Assembly: GCA_904501765.1 (NCBI GenBank)
Contig: CAJGCM010000038.1
Span: forward strand, 1 to 15,003
DNA length: 15,003 nt
DNA from: an uncultured Clostridia bacterium
GTDB taxonomy: Bacteria; Bacillota; Clostridia; Oscillospirales; CAG-272
Direction of reading: 5' to 3'
In this document: in pieces, positions 8,497-14,327 of the stretch
How the letters are laid out: each line of letters opens with the position of its first letter
Numbering within the stretch: the stretch's first letter is position 1
The notes under the pieces: model-generated
Seen by the model: the letters and a program-made list of their open reading frames with translations, nothing else
The model's database searches: none
What the model was told of the DNA's origin: nothing
Made by a program: the position numbers and the translations under genes

Positions 8497-9324
8497 TTAT
8501 TTATCGGGGTGCTTTTGCTTTTTTTCTTTAAGCACCTGCCTTATTATGAAGAACTGAAGCCTTTTCGGCATCGCATTCAACATAAGAAGCAATGGATTAC
8601 GGTTAATGCTGTAAGCAAAGTGCGCACGCTTCTTTGAGAGTATTCCCATCACCTTCTTGGCTATCGCCTCAGGCGCGATGCTCCTCGCCTCGACGCTGTC
8701 TACAATTTTCTTGAATCTATCAGCGTTACAGGTGTAAAGCTCGGTTTTTTCACAAAATCTGTCAAGAGCGGCCGTTGAAACGCCGAGCATCCCCGTAGAA
8801 ACCGCTCCTGCGCGGAGAACGCTGACCTGGATGTTTTTAAGCTGAAGCTCCATACGAAGAGAATAGGCGTACTTGTCAAGAGCGCCCTTTGTCACAGCGT
8901 ATATCCCCGTGAAAGGCAGAGGGTCAAGAGGCGCAAGCTCACTTGTTGTTATGAGAATCCTCGACCCCTCGCCAAGCATTTGCATAAAGGTCTTGTTGAT
9001 GAGAAATACACCGCCAAGATTTATTTTAAATATTTTTTCGAAATCCTCGCACTCCATCTCTATCAAGGAATCAAGCATGTAAATCCCCGCAAAGTGTACG
9101 ATGGCAAAAAGGGTGTCAGTCTTTTCCTTGACTATATCAAAGGCCGCCTTTACGCTATCCTCATTCGTAACGTCCGCTTCTATAAAAATAATATTATCGT
9201 TCCGGATTTCTTCACCTGCATCTCTATCAAGAGCGAAAACACGAAATCCGCACTCTGCTGCGGCAAGAGCTGTCGCCCTCCCCATGCCTCCTCGGGCTCC
9301 TGTTATAAGAATCGACTTTTGCAT
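8497..9324 (-). CDS. Short-chain dehydrogenase/reductase (SDR)
   Basis: 275 residues, typical for classical SDRs. The Rossmann nucleotide loop TGARGGMG is at 8-15. Asp33 at the end of strand 2 favours NAD(H), though the next residue, Arg34, leaves NADP(H) possible. The usual NAG motif appears as FAG. The catalytic set is Ser128, Tyr142 and Lys146 (YAVTK). The ~30 basic C-terminal residues (KEKKQKHPDK end) could be membrane-peripheral. The ATG follows a GAGGA site. It lies downstream of a nitroreductase on the same strand, 105 bp apart, perhaps co-transcribed. It should oxidise or reduce an alcohol/ketone substrate that cannot be named from sequence. Confidence 0.9.
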   Translation of the reverse strand: MQKSILITGARGGMGRATALAAAECGFRVFALDRDAGEEIRNDNIIFIEADVTNEDSVKAAFDIVKEKTDTLFAIVHFAGIYMLDSLIEMECEDFEKIFKINLGGVFLINKTFMQMLGEGSRILITTSELAPLDPLPFTGIYAVTKGALDKYAYSLRMELQLKNIQVSVLRAGAVSTGMLGVSTAALDRFCEKTELYTCNADRFKKIVDSVEARSIAPEAIAKKVMGILSKKRAHFAYSINRNPLLLMLNAMPKRLQFFIIRQVLKEKKQKHPDK

Positions 9325-9429
9325 TGTTCCGTCCTCTGTTTCATATCTGTTATCAAAAGTTGTTTATACCCCTTGCTTTGCAACAAAATTTAACACGCAT
9401 ATAGGGGTCTTTGCCCAAAAAGCTCCTTT

Positions 9430-9963
9430 TCATTCTCCTATAAAGCTTACAAGCTCAGCAAGGCTCTTACGCTTCTTTGCACGTAGTGCATCGCCCTCTT
9501 TTGCATACCCGAGAGTTATCACTAAGCGCACGTCTGCGTTAAGGCTACATATTTTTCGAATTTTATCATTGTCAAACCAGCCGATAATACAGGTGCTCAG
9601 CCCCTGTGACGCCGCCTCCGCAGTGATATATGAAGCAAGAATGCCTATATCAATAGAGCGGTAGTCGTTCTTTTTCACCTTTGCTCCAAGCGCTGCCGAG
9701 GGAACGTAAGGCTCCTCGGATATAACTATTATCACGGGGGCGTCTGTGGCAAATCTGTTCATACCCATGCCTTGAGTTGCCCTTGCAGCCTCCTTCGCCT
9801 TATCTCCGAGGCACACACTGATATGGTAGGGCTGACCGTTGCAGGCAGACGGGGCAAGACGCGCTGACTCAATCACCGCATCAAGCTTTTCTCCCTCAAC
9901 GGCTCTGCCTGCATCATAGCTTCTGCAGGACTGCCGATTTTCAGCTATTTCATAAAAATTCAT
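9430..9963 (-). CDS. Nitroreductase-family FMN oxidoreductase
   Basis: The start is ATG 9961-9963, with AGAAGG ~8 nt upstream. A 25-codon upstream extension has no ribosome site and is not family-like. The 177-residue product has the FMN-phosphate motif RQSCRSYD (10-17), then SARLAPSACNGQPY, typical of small anaerobe nitroreductases, and a C-terminal segment (IDIGILASYITAEAASQGL, then IIGWFD) that builds the dimeric FMN site. Family members transfer electrons from NAD(P)H to nitroaromatics, quinones or flavins; the natural substrate here is unknown. It lies 71 bp after the Crp-type regulator gene on the same strand, so a link to redox control is plausible. An inverted repeat (10001-10013) lies in its leader. 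Confidence 0.9.
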   Translation of the reverse strand: MNFYEIAENRQSCRSYDAGRAVEGEKLDAVIESARLAPSACNGQPYHISVCLGDKAKEAARATQGMGMNRFATDAPVIIVISEEPYVPSAALGAKVKKNDYRSIDIGILASYITAEAASQGLSTCIIGWFDNDKIRKICSLNADVRLVITLGYAKEGDALRAKKRKSLAELVSFIGE

Positions 9964-10000
9964 AATCAAATCCTTCTCTTGGCTTTTAAATTTTTCTGAT

Positions 10001-10013
10001 GTATAATTTATAC
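10001..10013. repeat. Inverted repeat GTATAA-N-TTATAC in nitroreductase leader
   Basis: A perfect 6-1-6 inverted repeat lies between the Crp-type gene and the nitroreductase. It contains TATAAA on the minus strand, so it could be part of a promoter or an operator. No well-spaced -35 box was found (nearest candidate TTGACG, spacer 20). Confidence 0.3.
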
Positions 10014-10034
10014 AGCACATTCTCTTCCCACGCG

Positions 10035-10694
10035 TCAAAGCAGCTTGAAATACCTTTTGTTGCTCTCTATTATTCCCTCCGCTCTCAGCTTACTTATCTC
10101 TGCCGAAAGACCGCTTCGGTCAACGTCAAGATAATCAGCAAGCTCCTGCCTGTCATATGGGATATAAAACTCTGAGCTACCCGTAAGCTTTGCTTGAAGC
10201 ATAAGATACGCCATAAGCTTTTCCCTGGTTGTGCGTTTGGAAACAACGTCTATTTTCTCGTGGAATTTCAAGGATTTCTCCGCTAAACTCTTCATTAAAT
10301 TAAATATAAGCTGCTGGTGAAATCCGCAGTTGTTATGACAGGTATGAAGAATGTGAGAGCAATCGATAAACATAACCTCGGATGGCTCGTTAGCCTCCAC
10401 AGATACGGGAATCGCCGATATCTCGGCGCAGGCGAATGCCTCCGCAAAAATTTCCGAAGCCTCTATTCGACTTATAATACTCCTATTTCCGTAATAATCC
10501 GTGCTTATGAGCTGAGCGGAGCCGGAAAGAACTATTCCTATATATTTTGCGGCATTACCTTCCGCCATAATCGTATATTTTTTATCAAAAGATTCTATTC
10601 TTGCCCCGAGGCACCCCAGCATTCTTATGAGGCTCTCGTCATCAACCGAGAAAAAGAGAGGGCATTTTTTTAAAATTGGCAAATATTTTTTCAA
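10035..10694 (-). CDS. Crp/Fnr-family transcriptional regulator
   Basis: I choose TTG 10692-10694 as start because AAGGAG (10701-10706) sits 6 nt upstream. The in-frame ATG at 10722-10724 has no ribosome site and lies inside the 16-bp operator-like repeat. The 219-residue product has an N-terminal cyclic-nucleotide-type beta barrel (~10-120) without the Arg-Ser-Ala cAMP pocket, a dimer helix, and a Crp-type winged helix (~150-219) with recognition helix DVDRSGLSAEISKL. Cys112, Cys119 and Cys123 with His114, His117, His120 and His126 form an unusual C-x6-C-x3-C cluster at the barrel/dimer-helix junction, which could bind a metal, Fe-S cluster or heme (inference). The divergent gene is a 4Fe-4S protein, so redox or nitrosative sensing is likely. 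Confidence 0.88.
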   Translation of the reverse strand: MKKYLPILKKCPLFFSVDDESLIRMLGCLGARIESFDKKYTIMAEGNAAKYIGIVLSGSAQLISTDYYGNRSIISRIEASEIFAEAFACAEISAIPVSVEANEPSEVMFIDCSHILHTCHNNCGFHQQLIFNLMKSLAEKSLKFHEKIDVVSKRTTREKLMAYLMLQAKLTGSSEFYIPYDRQELADYLDVDRSGLSAEISKLRAEGIIESNKRYFKLL

Positions 10695-10707
10695 AAAATT
10701 CTCCTTT

Positions 10708-10723
10708 TGTTGAAAATTCAACA
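10708..10723. promoter_or_regulatory. 16-bp inverted repeat, probable Crp-type regulator binding site
   Basis: TGTTGAA-AA-TTCAACA is perfectly symmetric. Read as TGTTG-N6-CAACA it has the same geometry as the E. coli CRP site TGTGA-N6-TCACA. Its centre (10715.5) is 41.5 bp upstream of the predicted ferredoxin transcription start near 10757, the classical class II activator position. It lies inside the regulator gene's own leader. Confidence 0.75.
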
Positions 10724-10737
10724 TACTTTCTGTATGA

Positions 10738-10766
10738 ATTATACTATAATAGTGCCAGAAAGTCAA
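10738..10766 (-). promoter_or_regulatory. Sigma-A promoter of the Crp-type regulator gene
   Basis: Minus-strand TTGACT (10761-10766) and TATAAT (10738-10743) are separated by 17 bp, predicting a start near 10731. The -35 lies at the ribosome site of the divergent ferredoxin gene. The 16-bp repeat then falls at about +9 to +24, a position expected to block elongation when bound. Confidence 0.8.
10745..10750 (+). promoter_or_regulatory. -10 box of the ferredoxin-like gene promoter (activator-dependent type)
   Basis: TATAAT is perfect, but at 17-bp spacing the -35 region reads CATACT, a poor match. A perfect -10 with no -35 and a symmetric site centred at -41.5 suggests dependence on an activator. 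A second inverted repeat, CATAC-N5-GTATG (10722-10736), overlaps this -35 region. Confidence 0.65.
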
Positions 10767-10778
10767 GGAGGCTTTTAG

Positions 10779-11477
10779 ATGAAAAGAAAAATTATAAAAA
10801 TAGATGAGGAAAAATGCAACGGATGCGGAGCCTGCGCTACCGCCTGTCACGAGGACGCCATTGAAATGATAAACGGGAAAGCAAGACTTATACGAGAAGA
10901 CTTCTGCGACGGTCTTGGTGATTGTCTTCCCGCCTGTCCCGCCGATGCTATAAATTTCGAGGAAAGAGAAGCGCCTGCCTATAATGAGGCGGCAGTAACG
11001 GAAGCAAAAGCAAAAAAGCAGAAAACGAAGCTTCCTTGCGGTTGTGCCGGCACACAGTCAAGAGCCATAACGCGTGAGCACGACACAGAGCAAAGCAGAA
11101 AGAACGCAGCTCCCAGCAGACTTTCTCAGTGGCCCTGCCAGATAAAGCTGGCGCCAACAAACGCCCCCTACTTCGACGGAGCTAACCTGCTTATAGCCGC
11201 TGACTGTACGGCATTCGCCTATGGAAATTTCCACAATGATTTTATAAGAAATCATATAACCCTAATAGGCTGTCCCAAGCTTGACGAAGGGGACTACACC
11301 GAGAAGCTTACGGAAATTATCCGCAGAAACGATATAAGGAGCGTTAAGGTAGTCCGAATGGAGGTTCCCTGCTGCGGCGGCATAGAGAATTCTGTAAAAA
11401 GAGCACTTTTAGCAAGTGGAAAATTTATTCCCTGGCAGGTAGTTACACTATCTACCGACGGAAAGATATTAGATTAA
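10779..11477 (+). CDS. 4Fe-4S ferredoxin-like iron-sulfur protein
   Basis: AAGGAGG (10765-10771) precedes the ATG by 7 nt. The 232-residue product starts with a ferredoxin domain: C13-x2-C16-x2-C19-x3-C23, then C43-x5-C49-x3-C53-P. The second motif (CDGLGDCLPACP) has only three of the usual four cysteines in unusual spacing, but I recall CDGLGxC as common to this family. A ~45-residue charged linker leads to a C-terminal domain with several Cys (PCGC, WPCQIK, ADC, GCPKL, PCCGG) that may hold further metal. In Clostridia such proteins commonly sit beside Crp/Fnr-type regulators and hybrid-cluster (Hcp) genes; no hcp is present here. Likely an electron carrier or redox sensor partner; exact role unknown. 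Possibly co-transcribed with desulfoferrodoxin 57 nt downstream. Confidence 0.85.
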   Translation: MKRKIIKIDEEKCNGCGACATACHEDAIEMINGKARLIREDFCDGLGDCLPACPADAINFEEREAPAYNEAAVTEAKAKKQKTKLPCGCAGTQSRAITREHDTEQSRKNAAPSRLSQWPCQIKLAPTNAPYFDGANLLIAADCTAFAYGNFHNDFIRNHITLIGCPKLDEGDYTEKLTEIIRRNDIRSVKVVRMEVPCCGGIENSVKRALLASGKFIPWQVVTLSTDGKILD

Positions 11478-11534
11478 AAAGCAAAAATAAAGCAACATTA
11501 AAAATATAAATATTTAATTCTTGGAGGAACAAAA

Positions 11535-11915
11535 ATGAAAGATCACAAGTTTTATATCTGCGAGCACTGCGGCAATATCATAGGAAAGATTAACGATTCG
11601 GGAGTACCTGTTGTTTGCTGCGGTCAGAAAATGACCGAAATCGTCCCCGGAACTGTTGATGCAAGTCTTGAAAAGCACGTACCCGTGGTGACCTATGAAG
11701 ATGGCGTTGTTACCGTGAATGTAGGTTCGGTTGCGCATCCTATGACAGAAGAGCATAGCATTACATGGGTTTACCTGCAGACAAATCGCGGAGGACAGAG
11801 GAAGAATCTCACTCCCGGAGATGCGCCTACAGTAAGCTTCGCCCTTAAGGATGAGAAGCCCGTGGCAGTATTTGCTTACTGCAACCTTCACGGCCTTTGG
11901 AAAACAGAAATCTGA
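11535..11915 (+). CDS. dfx: Desulfoferrodoxin (two-iron superoxide reductase)
   Basis: 126 residues, the normal length for 2Fe-SOR. The N-terminal desulforedoxin-type centre I has Cys9, Cys12, Cys28 and Cys29. The catalytic centre II has His48, His68, His74, His119 and Cys116, with the Glu46-Lys47 pair on the active-site lid, so every known ligand is present. It reduces superoxide to hydrogen peroxide in the cytoplasm without making oxygen, usually drawing electrons from rubredoxin, which is encoded ~0.8 kb downstream. GGAGG at 11523-11527 supports the ATG. It sits in a plus-strand redox series with the ferredoxin-like protein, ferritin and rubredoxin. No separate promoter was clear in the 57-nt gap upstream. 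Confidence 0.97.
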   Translation: MKDHKFYICEHCGNIIGKINDSGVPVVCCGQKMTEIVPGTVDASLEKHVPVVTYEDGVVTVNVGSVAHPMTEEHSITWVYLQTNRGGQRKNLTPGDAPTVSFALKDEKPVAVFAYCNLHGLWKTEI

Positions 11916-12004
11916 TTTTCAAAAAATAAAGGCAAATCTTTATATCAATACCGAATAATTTGATTTGTATTCAATAAATATAAACGAAAGGAATTAAAAA
12001 CAGC

Positions 12005-12514
12005 ATGAACGGAAAGGTACACGAGCTTTTAAATCAGCAAATAAATAAAGAATTTTATTCAGCATATCTCTATCTCGATTTTTCAAACTATTTTAAGGCA
12101 AAAGGGCTTGACGGCTTTGCAAACTGGTATATGATTCAGGCGCAGGAGGAGCGTGACCACGCAATGCTCTTCTACACCTATCTGCAGAATGAAAATATGC
12201 CCGTAACCCTTGATGCTATCGCAAAGCCTGATAAGGTATTTGACAGCCATATGGCAGTCCTTGAAGCAGGGCTTGAGCATGAGAAATACGTTACATCTCT
12301 TATCAACGATATATATAGCGCCGCATACGACGTTAAGGATTTCAGAACGATGCAATTCCTTGATTGGTTCGTAAAGGAGCAGGGCGAGGAGGAAACCAAC
12401 GCAAACGACCTTATCTCAAAAATGGAGCTTTTTGGCTCCGATCCAAAGAGCCTTTATATGCTCAATCAGGAGCTCGCCGGAAGAATTTACTCTGCGCCAT
12501 CCCTTGTTCTTTGA
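12005..12514 (+). CDS. ftnA: Ferritin (FtnA-type, non-heme)
   Basis: 169 residues with a four-helix-bundle pattern. The ferroxidase ligands Glu16, Glu49, His52, Glu93, Gln126 and Glu129 match E. coli FtnA (17, 50, 53, 94, 127, 130) with an offset of one, so the enzyme site should be intact; Tyr23 is also kept. It would form a 24-mer shell that oxidises and stores iron, limiting Fenton chemistry from peroxide made by the superoxide reductase. The ATG at 12005 has AAAGGA 12 nt upstream, a rather long spacing. The 89-nt gap after dfx has no obvious terminator. Confidence 0.96.
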   Translation: MNGKVHELLNQQINKEFYSAYLYLDFSNYFKAKGLDGFANWYMIQAQEERDHAMLFYTYLQNENMPVTLDAIAKPDKVFDSHMAVLEAGLEHEKYVTSLINDIYSAAYDVKDFRTMQFLDWFVKEQGEEETNANDLISKMELFGSDPKSLYMLNQELAGRIYSAPSLVL

Positions 12515-12739
12515 CAGACTTGATAGGTGCTTGAAATTTCGAAATATCCAAAAATTCGATAGATATAAAAACAAACACAAAAAATAATAACTAAAACAAG
12601 CTAATAAAGCAATAGAATATCGATCATAACTAATAGTAAAATAGCGTTTTTGCTCAATATAACCAACAATCAAACTCAAAACAAAAAGTCCTCGGCAACA
12701 ACGCCGAGCGGCTTTCACACAGAACGAAAGGAAACAGAT
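12515..12739 (+). other. AT-rich intergenic leader of rubredoxin gene with GC hairpin
   Basis: About 170 bp of A-rich sequence without a recognisable gene or terminator precedes a single GC-rich hairpin: CTCGGC (12691-12696), loop AACAAC, GCCGAG (12703-12708). The hairpin ends ~19 nt before the ribosome site AAAGGA (12727-12732). It has no T-run, so an mRNA-stability or translation element is more likely than a terminator. Confidence 0.4.
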
Positions 12740-12898
12740 ATGAAAAAATACGTATGCGACGTTTGCGGCTGGGAATATGACGAGGCTATCGGCGACCCCG
12801 AGAACGGAATTGCCCCCGGCACGAAATTTGAGGACCTTCCTGAGGATTTCCTCTGCCCCCTTTGCGGCGTAGGCAAGGATAACTTCAGCGAAGCATAA
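12740..12898 (+). CDS. Rubredoxin
   Basis: 52 residues, exactly rubredoxin size. The iron is held by C6-x2-C9 (VCDVCGW) and C39-x2-C42 (LCPLCGVGKDNF), and the central GIAPGTKFEDLPEDF is the family hallmark. I use the ATG at 12740 because AAAGGA lies 7 nt upstream and the mature family begins here; an in-frame upstream extension would add 30 unrelated residues. It is a soluble one-electron carrier and the usual donor to desulfoferrodoxin. It is the last gene of the redox series, followed directly by a strong terminator. The aromatic after CG is Trp rather than the more common Tyr, a known variation. Confidence 0.97.
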   Translation: MKKYVCDVCGWEYDEAIGDPENGIAPGTKFEDLPEDFLCPLCGVGKDNFSEA

Positions 12899-12915
12899 GA
12901 TAGAAAAGAAAAAAA

Positions 12916-12942
12916 CAGAGCCTGAATGGGCTCTGTTTTTTT
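12916..12942. terminator. Strong rho-independent terminator after rubredoxin
   Basis: CAGAGCC (12916-12922), loop TGAATG, GGCTCTG (12929-12935), then seven T. The preceding A-run makes it usable on the minus strand too, where it would end the convergent membrane-protein gene. Confidence 0.92.
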
Positions 12943-12956
12943 ATGTAAAGCATTCG

Positions 12957-13274
12957 TTATTCGACGTTTACCCAGCCGAGAACCTTGTTTCCAAGAGCCT
13001 CAATGCTTGCGCAAGCCTTAACAACAAGGAGCGGAGGAATGATGAAGGCATATACCATAAGTATAAGTCTCCAAAGTCCGTTTCCTGTAGATCTTCCGCG
13101 AGATTTGATGTAGCACTTGTTGTTGTAAGCGAAGATAGCGCAACCCATTGTAATCCAGTTAACGATGGGAATAAGGCTAATCAGAAGAAACATCTTATAC
13201 TTTCTGTTAGCTGCATCATAGAGCTCGTATAGAGTTTCGTCGTCTGCTCCGCCAGACCATTCTTCGAATGTCAT
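12957..13274 (-). CDS. Small two-helix membrane protein of unknown function
   Basis: 105 residues from ATG 13272-13274, with GGAGG (13282-13286) 7 nt upstream; an in-frame TTG five codons earlier overlaps that site and is unlikely. An acidic N-terminus (MTFEEWSGGADDETLYELYD) is followed by a hydrophobic segment at ~28-50, a basic loop (NKCYIKSRGRSTGNG) and a second hydrophobic segment at ~68-92. I recognise no family. Positive-inside reasoning places the loop in the cytoplasm and both termini outside, but this is weak. It has its own consensus promoter, so it is probably a stand-alone gene. Confidence 0.75.
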   Translation of the reverse strand: MTFEEWSGGADDETLYELYDAANRKYKMFLLISLIPIVNWITMGCAIFAYNNKCYIKSRGRSTGNGLWRLILMVYAFIIPPLLVVKACASIEALGNKVLGWVNVE

Positions 13275-13331
13275 AGTGAATCCTCCCAAAAATAATATTA
13301 AAATCCCAAATAATATGGAACTTATGCTACT

Positions 13332-13360
13332 ATTATATAAGTAAAGAATCGTTTTGTCAA
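13332..13360 (-). promoter_or_regulatory. Consensus sigma-A promoter of the small membrane protein gene
   Basis: Minus-strand TTGACA (13355-13360), 17-bp spacer, TATAAT (13332-13337): a perfect match. Start predicted near 13325, leaving a ~50-nt leader. Confidence 0.88.
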
Positions 13361-13422
13361 GGATTTTAATACATTTTGTTAATAATTTTGTAAAATTATT
13401 AAAATAATTTTCTTTTTATCTC

Positions 13423-13448
13423 TCATATCCAATTTACAACTCTATACT
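13423..13448. repeat. Direct repeat copy A (3' end of SGNH gene)
   Basis: This 26-bp sequence covers the last codons and stop of the SGNH hydrolase gene and the bases after it. It recurs at 14262-14286 beyond the other end of the gene, with two substitutions and one missing base. Confidence 0.6.
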
Positions 13449-14153
13449 GTTAACCAATCTTTTTATAAGTTCAATTTCCTCTGCATCAATAACCTCATCA
13501 AAATCACAAAAGCTGTTTTTCATAACATCTGCGCCACACAAAGCTTTATACCATATAAGCCCTGCAGCGTAGCGCCCTTTTCCATAAGCCAAATGAAATG
13601 TATCACGGTGAACATTGCGCAAGCCGGCAGCTAAAAGCCTTGATACAATATCACCCGCAGGAATCACCCCGTCTGCGTGTATAGATTTCGCTGCATCTTC
13701 ATAAGATTCCTTGATACGAGAAAACATTTCTTCATAGGAAGCAAAATTTAAATTGGCTAACCTTTCGGAATCATCTTCATAACCCCATATTCTATGGACA
13801 TAGATTTTAGCTCTCTTTGAATAACAGTGCACATAATCCGCCAATAGGTTTATATAAGGGTAAAAACTTTCTATAAATGGAGACAAGCTACTTACCTGTT
13901 GCAGAGTTACAACATCCCACTCTTCCATAAGAAGTGCATCTTTTATTGAAATCATCCGACCTGTTTTCTCTCCGTTTAACTCAAGAGAATAAGCAGATAA
14001 ATCATCCGATAAATTCTTATAGTGAGTTTCCAACGAGCACCCACCTATATAAAGATTGACAACCTTTATATCTACGCCATCTGCTTTTGCGATAGAATGT
14101 AAATATCTTGTTGCATCTTGAGAAAAACTGTTTCCAATAGCTAATACCTTCAT
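13434..14153 (-). CDS. SGNH/GDSL-type hydrolase, DUF4886-like
   Basis: 239 residues from ATG 14151-14153 with GGAG 7 nt upstream; a longer TTG-started version adds 10 unlikely residues. Block I, LAIGNSFSQDATRYL, places the nucleophile at Ser9 (GNS). GGCSLETH is probably the block II glycine; VTLQQVS takes the usual place of the oxyanion Asn block. DTFH near the end (Asp184-His187) supplies the catalytic DxxH. No signal peptide is seen, so it is probably cytoplasmic. Related DUF4886 proteins are presumed carbohydrate or acyl esterases; substrate unknown. The gene is visibly more AT-rich than its neighbours, has its own promoter directly after an rRNA-like sequence, and is bracketed by near-identical direct repeats, all suggesting recent acquisition. 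Confidence 0.88.
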   Translation of the reverse strand: MKVLAIGNSFSQDATRYLHSIAKADGVDIKVVNLYIGGCSLETHYKNLSDDLSAYSLELNGEKTGRMISIKDALLMEEWDVVTLQQVSSLSPFIESFYPYINLLADYVHCYSKRAKIYVHRIWGYEDDSERLANLNFASYEEMFSRIKESYEDAAKSIHADGVIPAGDIVSRLLAAGLRNVHRDTFHLAYGKGRYAAGLIWYKALCGADVMKNSFCDFDEVIDAEEIELIKRLVNSIEL

Positions 14154-14190
14154 TTTACGCTCCAAAGAAGCCTTAGTCTGCAACCAATGC

Positions 14191-14265
14191 TCAAACTCTT
14201 TCCTTTTTAGTTATTTTCGACACAAGACTATCCTTCAACTCACTCAATACCTTGTGCGCCTTCAT
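14191..14265 (-). CDS. Possible 24-residue leader peptide upstream of SGNH gene
   Basis: ATG 14263-14265 opens a frame for a 24-residue basic peptide (MKAHKVLSELKDSL..., ending KKERV) before TGA at 14191. The predicted transcript starts near 14270, so it would be almost leaderless; no ribosome site is present. It may be a gene remnant or noise. The same region folds as CACAAG (14221-14226) with CTTGTG (14251-14256). Confidence 0.2.
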   Translation of the reverse strand: MKAHKVLSELKDSLVSKITKKERV

Positions 14266-14286
14266 ATCCAATTACAATTATATACT
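14262..14286. repeat. Direct repeat copy B (upstream of SGNH gene)
   Basis: Matches 13423-13448 at 23 of 25 aligned positions with one gap. It overlaps the -10 box of the SGNH gene promoter, and here it is not part of a large coding region. Confidence 0.6.
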
Positions 14287-14305
14287 ATATAAAGCTGTTT
14301 GTAAA
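14277..14305 (-). promoter_or_regulatory. Sigma-A promoter of the SGNH hydrolase gene
   Basis: Minus-strand TTTACA (14300-14305), 17-bp spacer, TATAAT (14277-14282). Start near 14270, giving a ~116-nt leader. It begins about 20 bp after the last rRNA-like bases. Confidence 0.75.
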
Positions 14306-14327
14306 GGATTTATTTTTCCTTAGTTTT

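Noticed and set aside
10695..10850. Longer starts for the Crp-type gene (10850 or ATG 10722-10724)
   Set aside because: They run across the divergent promoters and the 16-bp repeat and lack ribosome sites. TTG 10694 with AAGGAG gives the standard 219-residue length.
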